NCBI GenBank assembly: GCA_019347945.1
Contig: JAHWKK010000012.1
Location: 53,037 to 117,036, forward strand
Direction of reading: 5' to 3'
From: Acidobacteriota bacterium
GTDB taxonomy: Bacteria; Acidobacteriota; Thermoanaerobaculia; Gp7-AA8; JAHWKK01
Length of the DNA stretch: 64,000 nucleotides
Positions 35,255-43,316 of this stretch are shown here, in pieces. The first letter of the stretch is position 1. Each line of letters starts with the position of its first letter. A program made the position numbers and the translations under genes. Under the pieces are notes generated by a model. It searched no databases. It was not told the DNA's origin and saw only the letters and a list, made by a program, of their open reading frames with translations.

Positions 35255-35557
35255 CAGTCGCTCGGAAGTTTGCCCGCAGTTGAACGTTATCGGGTTCCGG
35301 ACAGAGAGACCCGCCCACTACGCTCGCTACGCCGCGACTATTCTATTGCTTTCAGCATCCCGATCACCACAGATCCTGCGGAGCACGAACGGAAGGTCGT
35401 CGGACCGTTGAGCCGGGCTGCCGAGAATGAGCAGGTAAAACAGCCACTGATGAGGATCACCAGCGAAGACGGCCTCGAGGATCAGGGTCTGGACTTCGTT
35501 GTGCAGTCGGGCTTGGCCGGACCGGTTGTATGATGTCATCGATCAAGGAGAGTATCG
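35255..35557. other. Intergenic region between the histidine kinase and the sigma factor
   Basis: 303 bases divergent between two genes. A minus-strand open frame of 70 codons (35327-35539) lacks a ribosome site and any recognisable feature, and I do not call it. A TATGAT hexamer (35529-35534 area) lies about 25 bases before the sigma-factor start and could be its -10 box, but no fitting -35 is seen. Confidence 0.5.
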
Positions 35558-36100
35558 GTGTTTGATTTTCATACCCCCGAGCGGGCCGGAGGAGCTTCCG
35601 ATGGCCGTCCTCCAGGGGCCGTCGACGACATCGTTCGCGACGCCCTGCCGCTGCTCCGGGGTCTGGCGCGGAGCCGTTTCAGCCTCCCCGACGACGAAGT
35701 GGATTCACTCGTGCAGAACGTTCTCGTGAGGTACCTCGTCCGTGCAGAGAAGGTGAGGGACCCCCGGGCGTATCTGGTCGCAAGCCTGATGAATGGAGCG
35801 CGCCGGCTCCGCGCGGCGGGGCCGAGCTTCGAAGTGTCTTTCGACGAGATCCGGGATGAGCCGCGACAGGAACAGGACGACGAGATTCGACAGCACCTGG
35901 CGGGGCAGATCCTCGACAGGCTCGACGAGCGTTGTCGCGGGATTCTGAAAATGCGCTATTACAGCGGACAGACCACCCGGGAAATGGCGGTCGAGCTCGA
36001 GACCACGCCAGGTTACGCCCAGAAACTCGTTCACAAGTGTCTTGCGCGCGCCCTGGAGATCTGTCATAAACTGGAAAACACACGTGCATTGCGAGATTGA
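35558..36100 (+). CDS. ECF-type RNA polymerase sigma factor
   Basis: Region 2-like sequence (ALPLLRGLARSRFSLPDDEVDSLVQNVLVRYLV) is followed by the region 4 helix-turn-helix (LDERCRGILKMRYYSGQTTREMAVEL, then TTPGYAQKLVHKCLARALE). 180 residues, the size of an ECF sigma factor. The N-terminal twenty residues are non-conserved. Start is GTG 35558 with AAGGAG seven bases before. The gene overlaps the zinc-motif/TPR gene by 17 bases, an arrangement typical of a sigma factor with its regulator. Which ECF group it belongs to cannot be stated from sequence alone. Confidence 0.88.
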   Translation: MFDFHTPERAGGASDGRPPGAVDDIVRDALPLLRGLARSRFSLPDDEVDSLVQNVLVRYLVRAEKVRDPRAYLVASLMNGARRLRAAGPSFEVSFDEIRDEPRQEQDDEIRQHLAGQILDRLDERCRGILKMRYYSGQTTREMAVELETTPGYAQKLVHKCLARALEICHKLENTRALRD

Positions 36101-37319
36101 CGAAATCCTGGAAGTCCTCGAAGGCCGGGGAGAGAGCAGCGTCGAGCACATCGAGAGCTGCGCGAGTTGCTCCTCTACGCTTCGCGATCTCCGTTGGCTG
36201 ACGCGCGCGCTCAGTGACCGGCTGAGTTGGAATCGCGGCCGGACGACTGAGGAAAGGGTCGAGGCGCTCACCCGTCTCGCGGCCGAGATCGATGATGCCG
36301 ATACTCCTCTCGGGAAAGTCCACGCCGACTGCCGGCGCTCGAGAGCAGTGATGAGCGACGATCCGACGCTCGCACTCGAGCTTGCCACCCGGGCGAGAAA
36401 TGACGTCCTCGCCCTTTGCGGTCGCTACGAGGAAGAGGCCGTACGCGCGGCTCTCGGTATGGCGCAGAAGGAACGCGCCAATGCTCTGCGGGTTCTCGGC
36501 CGGTATGATGAAGCGCTCGCGGCCACTCGGGGAGCGCGAACGGTGGCCAGGGAGAGCGCTGCGGCGGATTTCGATCTGGCGATTCTGGATTACATCGATG
36601 CAACGATCTATCGCGAGATCGGGGAGCTCGATGAAGCTCTCGAGATGATCGACCGATGCAGCCCGATCTTCGAGGAGTTCGGCGAGAGCGTCAGGGTGAT
36701 CCATACAGACGTTCTCCGAGGCGCAGTTCTTTTCAGCGCGGGACGTAACGCCGAGGCGTGCATGATCTTTCGTCGGTTGCTTCCGATCGTGCAGGACCTC
36801 GAGGATGCGGAGCTCGAGGCGAGGGTCTGGATGAACCTGGCCGGGGCCTCGAGCGGCCTCGGCGAGTACGACGAGGCATCGATCGCATTGGTCCATGCCA
36901 GGGAAGGCTGGAAACGCCTCGGTGCGCGGGCGGAGTCCATCAGGGCGGAGTGGTCGCTTGCAAACCTGACGGCCCGACGGGGTGATTTCGAATCGAGCGA
37001 GAAGAGATTGCGTCTGGTTGTGGATGAGCTCTCCTCTCTGTCGATGGTGCAAGATTTCACGCTCGCGGCTCTCGATCTGGTCGAGATTCTCCTCGTTCAG
37101 AACAAAATCGACGAGGCCCGTCGCTTGCTCGAGCGGGCAATATCCGAAATGTCGCTTCGTCCCGTGCCGACCCGGAAGAAACTGCTTGCGGCGATGCGGG
37201 AGCTTGCCCGGGTCCAGCCGCTCGAGGCGAGCGGACTCCAGTCGCTCCGAGCCGAGGTGGCACTCGTGATACCCGCCGCGGGCCCGGCAATTTCGTTCCA
37301 GGCGCCCACCATCAACTGA
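36084..37319 (+). CDS. Zinc-motif (anti-sigma-like) TPR protein, 411 aa
   Basis: From GTG 36084 the protein opens MHCEIDEILEVLEGRG and then HIESCASC, an HxxxCxxC zinc motif like that of ZAS anti-sigma factors. The rest is tetratricopeptide-like helices: repeats such as RANALRVLGRYDEALAATRGAR, IYREIGELDEALEMIDRC and LAGASSGLGEYDEASIALVHAREG, spaced about 40 residues apart. There is no transmembrane segment, so it is likely cytosolic. The frame is open to 36042, but GTG 36084 fits the zinc motif best. The pair suggests that this protein holds the sigma factor and that the TPR part senses a ligand or protein. Downstream is a separate small ORF. Confidence 0.8.
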   Translation: MHCEIDEILEVLEGRGESSVEHIESCASCSSTLRDLRWLTRALSDRLSWNRGRTTEERVEALTRLAAEIDDADTPLGKVHADCRRSRAVMSDDPTLALELATRARNDVLALCGRYEEEAVRAALGMAQKERANALRVLGRYDEALAATRGARTVARESAAADFDLAILDYIDATIYREIGELDEALEMIDRCSPIFEEFGESVRVIHTDVLRGAVLFSAGRNAEACMIFRRLLPIVQDLEDAELEARVWMNLAGASSGLGEYDEASIALVHAREGWKRLGARAESIRAEWSLANLTARRGDFESSEKRLRLVVDELSSLSMVQDFTLAALDLVEILLVQNKIDEARRLLERAISEMSLRPVPTRKKLLAAMRELARVQPLEASGLQSLRAEVALVIPAAGPAISFQAPTIN

Positions 37320-37488
37320 ACGTCAGGCGCGGAAGCGCTTTCTCTCGACGAGCAGCGCCACGACGACCGAATCGTAAGTCTTTTAGATTGTTGGGATTCA
37401 CCCTCCTCGATCGCCCGCCCTTCCATTTTTGCGAAAAAATCTTTGGGTCAGGGGGTATGAAAATCCTGCCGGCTGACTCTCCTTTTTC

Positions 37489-37502
37489 AGAGGGCGCCCT
37501 CT
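37489..37502. promoter_or_regulatory. 14-base perfect palindrome upstream of the 56-codon ORF
   Basis: AGAGGGCGCCCTCT is a perfect palindrome 45 bases before the ATG at 37548. About 30 bases further upstream lies GGGTCAGGGGGTATGAAAAT (37445-37464), which has the look of an unusual promoter. Neither is proven; the gap 37320-37547 (228 bases) holds nothing else recognisable. Confidence 0.35.
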
Positions 37503-37547
37503 CTCTGGTCAATCAACCACGCGGAACGCGTGAAAAGGAGAGGGATT

Positions 37548-37718
37548 ATGAAAGGTCTGTACAAATTCGGACGAAGCAGTGCGTTTGTCTTCACCTTTGG
37601 CTTTTTCGGTAGTCACTTCCAGCCGGAGGAGATCGGAACCCGGCTGGGCGACGTGATGGTCATCGTGAGCCAGTGGCTACCGGTGGCGTACGACGTGATG
37701 TCGGTACCTGGCGGCTGA
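37548..37718 (+). CDS. 56-residue peptide of unknown function
   Basis: ATG 37548 has AAGGAG seven bases upstream, one of the best ribosome sites in the window, and the ORF is followed eight bases later by a strong terminator. The peptide begins MKGLYKFGRSSAFVFTFGFF and ends VAYDVMSVPGG. The N-terminal basic residues and hydrophobic stretch could be a weak signal or amphipathic segment. The terminal double glycine is notable but no leader-peptidase context is seen. It lies directly after the sigma/TPR gene pair on the same strand with its own leader. I do not recognise its family. Confidence 0.6.
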   Translation: MKGLYKFGRSSAFVFTFGFFGSHFQPEEIGTRLGDVMVIVSQWLPVAYDVMSVPGG

Positions 37719-37725
37719 ACAGCAG

Positions 37726-37757
37726 CGAAGGCCGTCCGTATCTCCGGGCGGCCTTCG
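37726..37757. terminator. Bidirectional hairpin terminator after the 56-residue ORF
   Basis: CGAAGGCCGTCCG (37726-37738) pairs with CGGGCGGCCTTCG (37745-37757), 13 base pairs with one G-U, loop of six. On the plus strand CGTTTCAAT follows. It lies between the plus-strand ORF (stop 37718) and the convergent E1 beta gene (stop 37762), so it can end both transcripts. Confidence 0.75.
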
Positions 37758-37761
37758 CGTT

Positions 37762-38748
37762 TCAATACGTCAGGGTTTCCCGGGCAGTTCGGAGGAGCCT
37801 CTCCAGGCTCGGCAGATAGTGTTTTTCGAGATTTGGCGAGTACGGGACGGGTGTATCGAGTGCTGCCACCCTGGAGATCGGAGCATCGAGCCAGTCGAAA
37901 GCATGTTCTGCCACACACGCGGCGATCTCCGCTCCGAATCCTCCGGTCAGCGGAGCCTCCTGCAGAACGACCAGGCGGTTCGTTTTACGGACCGACGCGA
38001 GAACTGCGTCGCGGTCGTAGGGTTTGATCGTGCGCAGGTCGATGACCTCGGTGCGGACCCCGTCCCGGTCGAGGTGCTCCGCGGCCTCTTCGGCAAGCGG
38101 GACCATGCCGCCGAAAGTGAGAATCGTGATGTCCGAGCCCTCCCGGACGAGCCGGGCCTTGCCGATCGGTACGGTGTATTCGTCCTTCGGCAGGACCTCG
38201 CGGACGCGCCGGTAGAGCATTTTGTGCTCGAGAAACAGGACCGGATCCTCGTCACGTATCGCTGATTTCAGCAAACCCTTGGCGTCGTGAGACGTCGAGG
38301 GATAGACGATTTTCAGCCCCGGTACGTTCACGAAATAGTTTTCGCCGCTCAGAGAGTGAAACGGTCCGGCGTGAACCCCACCGCCCGAGGGTCCGCGAAC
38401 GACGATCGGACACGCCACGCCGACGCGGTAACGGAGTTTGGCAGCGTAGTTGACGAGCGAATTGAAGGCGACCGACACAAAGTCGATGAACTGCATCTCC
38501 GCGATCGGTCGCATCCCCATCATCGCCGCGCCGGCGGCAGCACCGACGATCGCTACTTCCGAGATCGGGGTGTCGATGACGCGGCCGGGACCGAATCGCT
38601 CCATCAGGCCGGCGCTCGTTTTGAAGGCGCCGCCGTATGCGCCGACATCCTCGCCGATCAGAAAAACCCGTTCGTCCCGCTCCATCTCCTCGAACATCGC
38701 TTCCCGGATCGCGTCGACGTACAGTGTGCCTTCACTGTCGGTGCTCAT
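37762..38748 (-). CDS. 2-oxoacid dehydrogenase E1 subunit beta
   Basis: Beta chain of the thiamine-diphosphate E1 enzyme of pyruvate or branched-chain 2-oxoacid dehydrogenase. Clear features: LIGEDVGAYGGAFKTS, DTPISE, GAAMMGMRPIAEMQFIDF, RGPSGGGVHAGPFHS and the C-terminal LTFGGMVP and QEAPLTGGFGAE of the transketolase-C domain. 328 residues is normal. Start ATG overlaps the stop of the alpha subunit gene (ATGA, 38745-38748). E2 and E3 subunits are not in the window, so pyruvate versus branched-chain substrate is unresolved. Confidence 0.94.
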   Translation of the reverse strand: MSTDSEGTLYVDAIREAMFEEMERDERVFLIGEDVGAYGGAFKTSAGLMERFGPGRVIDTPISEVAIVGAAAGAAMMGMRPIAEMQFIDFVSVAFNSLVNYAAKLRYRVGVACPIVVRGPSGGGVHAGPFHSLSGENYFVNVPGLKIVYPSTSHDAKGLLKSAIRDEDPVLFLEHKMLYRRVREVLPKDEYTVPIGKARLVREGSDITILTFGGMVPLAEEAAEHLDRDGVRTEVIDLRTIKPYDRDAVLASVRKTNRLVVLQEAPLTGGFGAEIAACVAEHAFDWLDAPISRVAALDTPVPYSPNLEKHYLPSLERLLRTARETLTY

Positions 38749-39746
38749 TGTCGAGTCACCGGAGCTCTCTCCCAGAATCCATCATTGAAAGTCCCGAGCT
38801 CGGCCTCGGAGCCCTCCGGCATTGGCGAAGCCTCGGCTTCGTCGGTTGCCTGGTCGACTTCGGTTTTCGCACGCTGATCGAGCTCTTCCAGATCCTGCAG
38901 GCTGATTCGTCCGTTGGCTTCGATGTGAGACATCAGACTCACGAAAGGATCTTTCGCGGCCCATCTGGAGATCTCTTCCTTCGGTACGTACGACTGGTTG
39001 TCATGCTCCGCGTGTCCTTTGATCCGGAATGTCACGACCTCGATGAGGGAAACGCCGCCTCCTTCGCGGCCTCGTGAGACGGCCCGGCGGGCAGCCTCGT
39101 GAACGGCGACCGGATCGTTACCGTCGACGGTTTCTCCATGGCAGCCGAAACCGATCGCTTTGTCTGCAAGGCGAAGGAGTGCGGACTGCTGACGAGTCGG
39201 GGTGGAGTAGGCGTAGCCGTTGTTCTCCAGGATCACGACGAGCGGGAGCTTCTGCACGGTTGCGAAGTTCATCCCTTCGGCGAATGCGCCCGTAGACGCG
39301 CCACCGTCACCGATGAACGCCATTGCCACGATGGGACGGTTTTGCATTCGCGCCGCCAGCAGTGCTCCGGCCATGACCGGGATCATGTCGCCCAGAGGAG
39401 AAATCGGACCGATGAATCCTCTCTCGAGATCGGCGAAGTGAATATTCAGGTCGCGACCGCGCGACGGGGAATCGCCCTTGCCCATGTACTGACGGATGAT
39501 CTCGACGGGTTTTGCGCCGGCCACGAGCATGGAACCGAGGTTTCTGATCAGCGGTGCGACGAGGTCGCCATTCTTGAAATCGAGTGCGTAGGCCGCCCCG
39601 ACCGCCTCCCCCTCCTGCCCGAGCGACCGGTAGAGGCCGCCGATGACCCTCGATTGGCGAAAAAGGGCGACGAGACGCTCCTCCAGCGTCCGAGTCAGAC
39701 GCATGTAGTAGTAGAGATCGAGCAGAACCTTGCGATCGGGGGTCAT
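38745..39746 (-). CDS. 2-oxoacid dehydrogenase E1 subunit alpha
   Basis: Alpha chain of the same E1. The thiamine-diphosphate motif GDGGASTGAFAEGMNFATVQ ending in ENNGYA is intact, as are YRSLGQEGEAVG and GRDLNIHFADLERGF with the regulatory loop Ser/Arg. The C-terminal region is as in BkdA/PdhA. It follows the HIT gene by 51 bases on the same strand and is translationally coupled to E1 beta. ATG 39746 matches the family start. Confidence 0.94.
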   Translation of the reverse strand: MTPDRKVLLDLYYYMRLTRTLEERLVALFRQSRVIGGLYRSLGQEGEAVGAAYALDFKNGDLVAPLIRNLGSMLVAGAKPVEIIRQYMGKGDSPSRGRDLNIHFADLERGFIGPISPLGDMIPVMAGALLAARMQNRPIVAMAFIGDGGASTGAFAEGMNFATVQKLPLVVILENNGYAYSTPTRQQSALLRLADKAIGFGCHGETVDGNDPVAVHEAARRAVSRGREGGGVSLIEVVTFRIKGHAEHDNQSYVPKEEISRWAAKDPFVSLMSHIEANGRISLQDLEELDQRAKTEVDQATDEAEASPMPEGSEAELGTFNDGFWERAPVTRQ

Positions 39747-39797
39747 GGAGAGTGCGGCGCGGGCGGGATTATAACTCCGGAACGGTCAGCAACCGGG

Positions 39798-40151
39798 TCA
39801 ACCGGGCGGCCACTTGAGCGTGCGGCCTCCGAGGATGTGAGCATGGATGTGGTAGACGGTCTGCCCCGCTGAAGGACCGCAATTGATCACGACTCTGTAG
39901 CCCTCGGCCTCGAGCATCTGTTCGCGAGCGATCGCGGCAACGTCGGATATGAGGATTCCCATCTCGGCCGAATTCGATTCATCGATCTCGGCCAGCGATG
40001 CAATGTGTTTTTTCGGGATCACCAGAATGTGCGTCGGAGCCTGTGGATTGATGTCCTCGAACGCGAAGGTCGCCTCGGTTTCATTCACCTTCTTTGCGGG
40101 GATTTCCCCACGGAGGATCCTGCAGAACAGGCAGGAAGCTTCGCGCGGCAT
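39798..40151 (-). CDS. HIT-family nucleotide-binding hydrolase
   Basis: A small HINT-like histidine-triad protein: residues 101-105 read HIHAH, and the zinc Cys pair is CLFC near the N-terminus, with PTHILVIPKKHI in the middle. These proteins hydrolyse AMP-NH2-like or ADP-ribose-type adducts; the substrate here is unknown. The ATG shares a base with the clpC stop (TGATG), so it is coupled. 117 residues is usual. Confidence 0.92.
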   Translation of the reverse strand: MPREASCLFCRILRGEIPAKKVNETEATFAFEDINPQAPTHILVIPKKHIASLAEIDESNSAEMGILISDVAAIAREQMLEAEGYRVVINCGPSAGQTVYHIHAHILGGRTLKWPPG

Positions 40152-42625
40152 CAGTGATTGTCCTCGACTTCGACCGGAGCGCTCTCCTCTTCCTCCCTGT
40201 CAGAGAAAGTTTCGTAACCGGGGATGGGGGTCACGACTCCGTCGACCATCCGGAAGTCCACATGGTGCGGCGGGATCTCGACGTTGCGAATGAGCAGTTC
40301 CGAAAGCTCGTCTTCGATATGACGCTGGATCGCTCGCCTCAAGGGTCTCGCACCGGAGTTGGATTCCTCGGAAGCCCGATCGATGAGCCATTCGACGACT
40401 TCGGAATCGACTTCCACGGTGATGGCTCTTGCGGAAATCGCCTGGTTGACGTCCGCGATGAGCAACTTACAGATCTCGGTCATCTCAGTACGACCGAGCG
40501 AGCGGAACACGACGACGTCGTCGATCCGGTTGATGAATTCGGGCGAAAACGCACGCTTCAGCTCAGCGGTGATCGTCTGCTCGACATCCCGCAATTGATT
40601 GTCGGAAGTGGATTCGCGGAAGCCGAGGGTTCCCTTGGTGGCCAGAAGCCGAGTGCCGAGATTCGAGGTCATGATGATCAGGCTGTTCCTGAAATCGACC
40701 TGGTTGCCGAGCGAGTCGGTGAGGGTCCCATCCTCGAGAATCTGCAGGAGGATGTTTGCAATGTCGGGATGTGCTTTTTCGATCTCGTCGAGCAGAACGA
40801 CCGAGTAGGGATTGCGGCGAACCCGCTCGGTAAGTTGACCCCCTTCTTCATGACCGACGTATCCCGGAGGGGACCCGATCAGTTTCGAGATGGCGTGCTT
40901 TTCCATGTACTCCGACATGTCGAACCGAACGAGATGCTTGACCGAGCCGAAGAGAAACTCCGCGAGGCGTTTGGCGACTTCGGTCTTGCCGACGCCCGAG
41001 CTTCCGAGAAAGATGAAGGAGCCTACGGGCCTGTTTGGTGACGATACCCCCAGGCGGGAGCGGCGGATCGCTCTCGAGATCGCCTCGATGGCGGCATCCT
41101 GACCGACTACTCTCCGCTTGAGCGTCTCTTCCATCTTGATCAGTCGGGCCGCCTCGTCGGCCTCGATGGTGGCGACCGGGATGTCAGTCCACGACGAAAT
41201 GATCTCTTCGATGTCCCGCTGGGTCACCTCGACTGTTTCTTCGGCGAGGTCCTCGCGCTCGTTCTTGAACGTCTCGACTTCCTCTTTGAGCTCGATCTCG
41301 CGTTCTCGCAGGAAGACGGCCTTTTCGAAGTCCTTGTCCGAGATCGCCTTCTTCATTTCCTTGACGACCTCCCGCACCTCGGTTTCGAGCCGCCGCAGGT
41401 TCTGGGTGTCGGCGACGCGACGAAGTTTCACGCGAGCGCCTGCCTCGTCGAGAATGTCGATGGCCTTGTCGGGGAAGAAGCGATCGGTGATGTAACGGTT
41501 GGACTGAAATACGGCGGATCTGATCGCCTGATCGGAGTATCTGACCTTGTGAAAGCTTTCGTAGCGACCCTTCACGCCGTCCAGAATCTCGAGCGTTTCG
41601 TATTCGCTGGGCGGGGCCACGTTAATTGCCTGAAAACGGCGCAGCAGAGATCGGTCCTTTTCGATGTAGCGCCGGTACTCTCGAATCGTCGTGGCGCCGA
41701 CGCAGGAAATCTCTCCGCGGGAGAGGGCCGGCTTGAGAATGTTCGCAGCGTCGAGAGAACCTTCTGCCGAACCGGCACCGATCAGCGAGTGAATCTCGTC
41801 AATGAAAACGATGATGTCGGTGTTCTCGCGGAGCTCCTTGATGACGCCCTTCAGCCGTTCTTCGAACTGACCTCGATACTTCGTCCCTGCGACAATCAGC
41901 GAGAGATCGAGTGAAAGAATCCTCTTGTTGGCGATGAACAGAGGAACATCGCCGTCGACGATTCTCTGGGCCAGGCCCTCGACGATCGCCGTCTTTCCGA
42001 CGCCGGGCTCCCCCAGAAGGATCGGATTGTTCTTCGTCCGTCGCGACAAAATCTGGATGATCCGGTCAACTTCCTTCTCGCGGCCGATCAGAGGATCGAA
42101 GATGCGCTGGGAGGCGAGTTGGGTCAGGTCGCGCGAGTATTCCGCGAGAAAGGGAAGCTCCTTCTTCTGTTTGTCGACTTCCTTCTCCTTGAGTATGGCA
42201 ATGGTCTCCTCACGGATGCCGTAAACGTTGAGACCCTTGGAGAGCAGAATCCGGGCGGCGGTCGAGCTCTCCACTCGAAGAATCCCGATCAGGAGATGTT
42301 CCGTCCCGACGTAGGAGTGGAGCATCGATTCGGCCTCGTGCGAGGCGTAAGCGAGAATCTTTTTCGACTCCTCGGAGAGAGGGAGCTCGGCCGATGATGA
42401 AATTCTGTCGACGAACAGACGGTCTCCTTCGACTTCGCGACGGATCTGTTCGGGCTTGACGTTGAAGCGAGCGAAGATGTCCTTGATGATCTCTTCGCCT
42501 TCTCGAAGGATTCCGAGCAGAACATGCTCGCTCTCGATCACTCGCGAGCCGAGCTTGGACGCTTCGTAGCGTGCGAAGAAAAGTGCTCTTCGTGCCTTCT
42601 CGTTGTATTTTTCGAACATACTCAT
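40151..42625 (-). CDS. clpC: ClpC-type AAA+ unfoldase
   Basis: ATPase subunit feeding substrates to the ClpP protease. N-terminal double Clp repeat ([20 protein letters not shown], residues 1-140), first AAA module with Walker A GEPGVGKT near residue 205 and [12 protein letters not shown], the middle coiled-coil with UVR-like [16 protein letters not shown] (about 430), second AAA with GSSGVGKTE near 550 and [11 protein letters not shown], then a ClpB D2-small domain. 824 residues is right. I keep ATG 42625; a second in-frame ATG is two codons on. Coupled to lolD and the HIT gene. No clpP is in the window. Confidence 0.95.
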   Translation of the reverse strand: MSMFEKYNEKARRALFFARYEASKLGSRVIESEHVLLGILREGEEIIKDIFARFNVKPEQIRREVEGDRLFVDRISSSAELPLSEESKKILAYASHEAESMLHSYVGTEHLLIGILRVESSTAARILLSKGLNVYGIREETIAILKEKEVDKQKKELPFLAEYSRDLTQLASQRIFDPLIGREKEVDRIIQILSRRTKNNPILLGEPGVGKTAIVEGLAQRIVDGDVPLFIANKRILSLDLSLIVAGTKYRGQFEERLKGVIKELRENTDIIVFIDEIHSLIGAGSAEGSLDAANILKPALSRGEISCVGATTIREYRRYIEKDRSLLRRFQAINVAPPSEYETLEILDGVKGRYESFHKVRYSDQAIRSAVFQSNRYITDRFFPDKAIDILDEAGARVKLRRVADTQNLRRLETEVREVVKEMKKAISDKDFEKAVFLREREIELKEEVETFKNEREDLAEETVEVTQRDIEEIISSWTDIPVATIEADEAARLIKMEETLKRRVVGQDAAIEAISRAIRRSRLGVSSPNRPVGSFIFLGSSGVGKTEVAKRLAEFLFGSVKHLVRFDMSEYMEKHAISKLIGSPPGYVGHEEGGQLTERVRRNPYSVVLLDEIEKAHPDIANILLQILEDGTLTDSLGNQVDFRNSLIIMTSNLGTRLLATKGTLGFRESTSDNQLRDVEQTITAELKRAFSPEFINRIDDVVVFRSLGRTEMTEICKLLIADVNQAISARAITVEVDSEVVEWLIDRASEESNSGARPLRRAIQRHIEDELSELLIRNVEIPPHHVDFRMVDGVVTPIPGYETFSDREEEESAPVEVEDNH

Positions 42626-43290
42626 CGCACCTCTCTCGGTTCGAGCTCGAGCACGCGATCACAACGCGATGCAAGCTCCCGGTTGTGCGTCACGATGATC
42701 GACGTCAAACCCCGCTTCCGGTGACATTGTCGCATGAGTTCGAAGACTCTTTCACTGGTCTCGTAATCGAGGTTGCCGGTTGGCTCGTCTGCGAGCAGCA
42801 TCGCCGGCTCCGGAGCAAGCGCTCTGGCGATTGCGACCCGTTGCTGCTCTCCGCCGGATAACTGACTGGGGAGATGGGCTTTCCGCTCGCCAAGCCCCAG
42901 TTCCTCGAGAAGCTCGTCGGCGTCGTCCAGAGCTTCATTCCGGTTTCTTCCGGCGATCCATCCGGGCATCGCTACATTCTCTCTCGCTGTGAATTCCGGC
43001 AGAAGATGATGGAACTGAAAGATGAAGCCGACCTCCCGGTTTCTCCAGCGGGCCAGACGATCCGTCGACAGGTTCTCGATTGCGACGCCGCCTACCTCGA
43101 TGGTTCCCGAATCGACCCGGTCGAGACCGCCGACGAGATGCAAAAGCGTCGATTTTCCAATCCCGGACGGGCCGACAATGGCGACCATCTCTCCTTTTTC
43201 GACGTGCAGGTCGAGCGAACGAAGTACCTCCACTGGAACCGCGAGCTCGCGATAACTCTTCGAAACGCCCTTCACTTCGATGAAGGTCAT
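42622..43290 (-). CDS. lolD: ABC transporter ATPase, LolD-like
   Basis: Walker A GPSGIGKST (about 40-48), Q-loop in FIFQFHHLLPEFTARENVAMP, signature LSGGEQQRVAIARALAPEP, Walker B LLADEPTGNLD and H-loop IIVTHN. The FHHLLPEFTA sequence is characteristic of LolD, the ATPase that with LolC/E releases lipoproteins for transport to the outer membrane. The LolC/E permease is not adjacent, so the LolD name rests on the sequence alone; MacB-type ATPases are close relatives. Stop and clpC start overlap in ATGA. Confidence 0.88.
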   Translation of the reverse strand: MTFIEVKGVSKSYRELAVPVEVLRSLDLHVEKGEMVAIVGPSGIGKSTLLHLVGGLDRVDSGTIEVGGVAIENLSTDRLARWRNREVGFIFQFHHLLPEFTARENVAMPGWIAGRNRNEALDDADELLEELGLGERKAHLPSQLSGGEQQRVAIARALAPEPAMLLADEPTGNLDYETSERVFELMRQCHRKRGLTSIIVTHNRELASRCDRVLELEPREVR

Positions 43291-43316
43291 ATTCGAGAGA
43301 ATACATCGGGGGACCG

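Noticed and set aside
35327..35539. 70-codon minus-strand frame before the sigma factor
   Set aside because: It has no ribosome-binding site and no recognisable feature.
37388..37612. 74-codon plus-strand frame overlapping the 56-residue ORF
   Set aside because: It is in a different frame from the ORF with the good ribosome site and the terminator, and has weak start signals.
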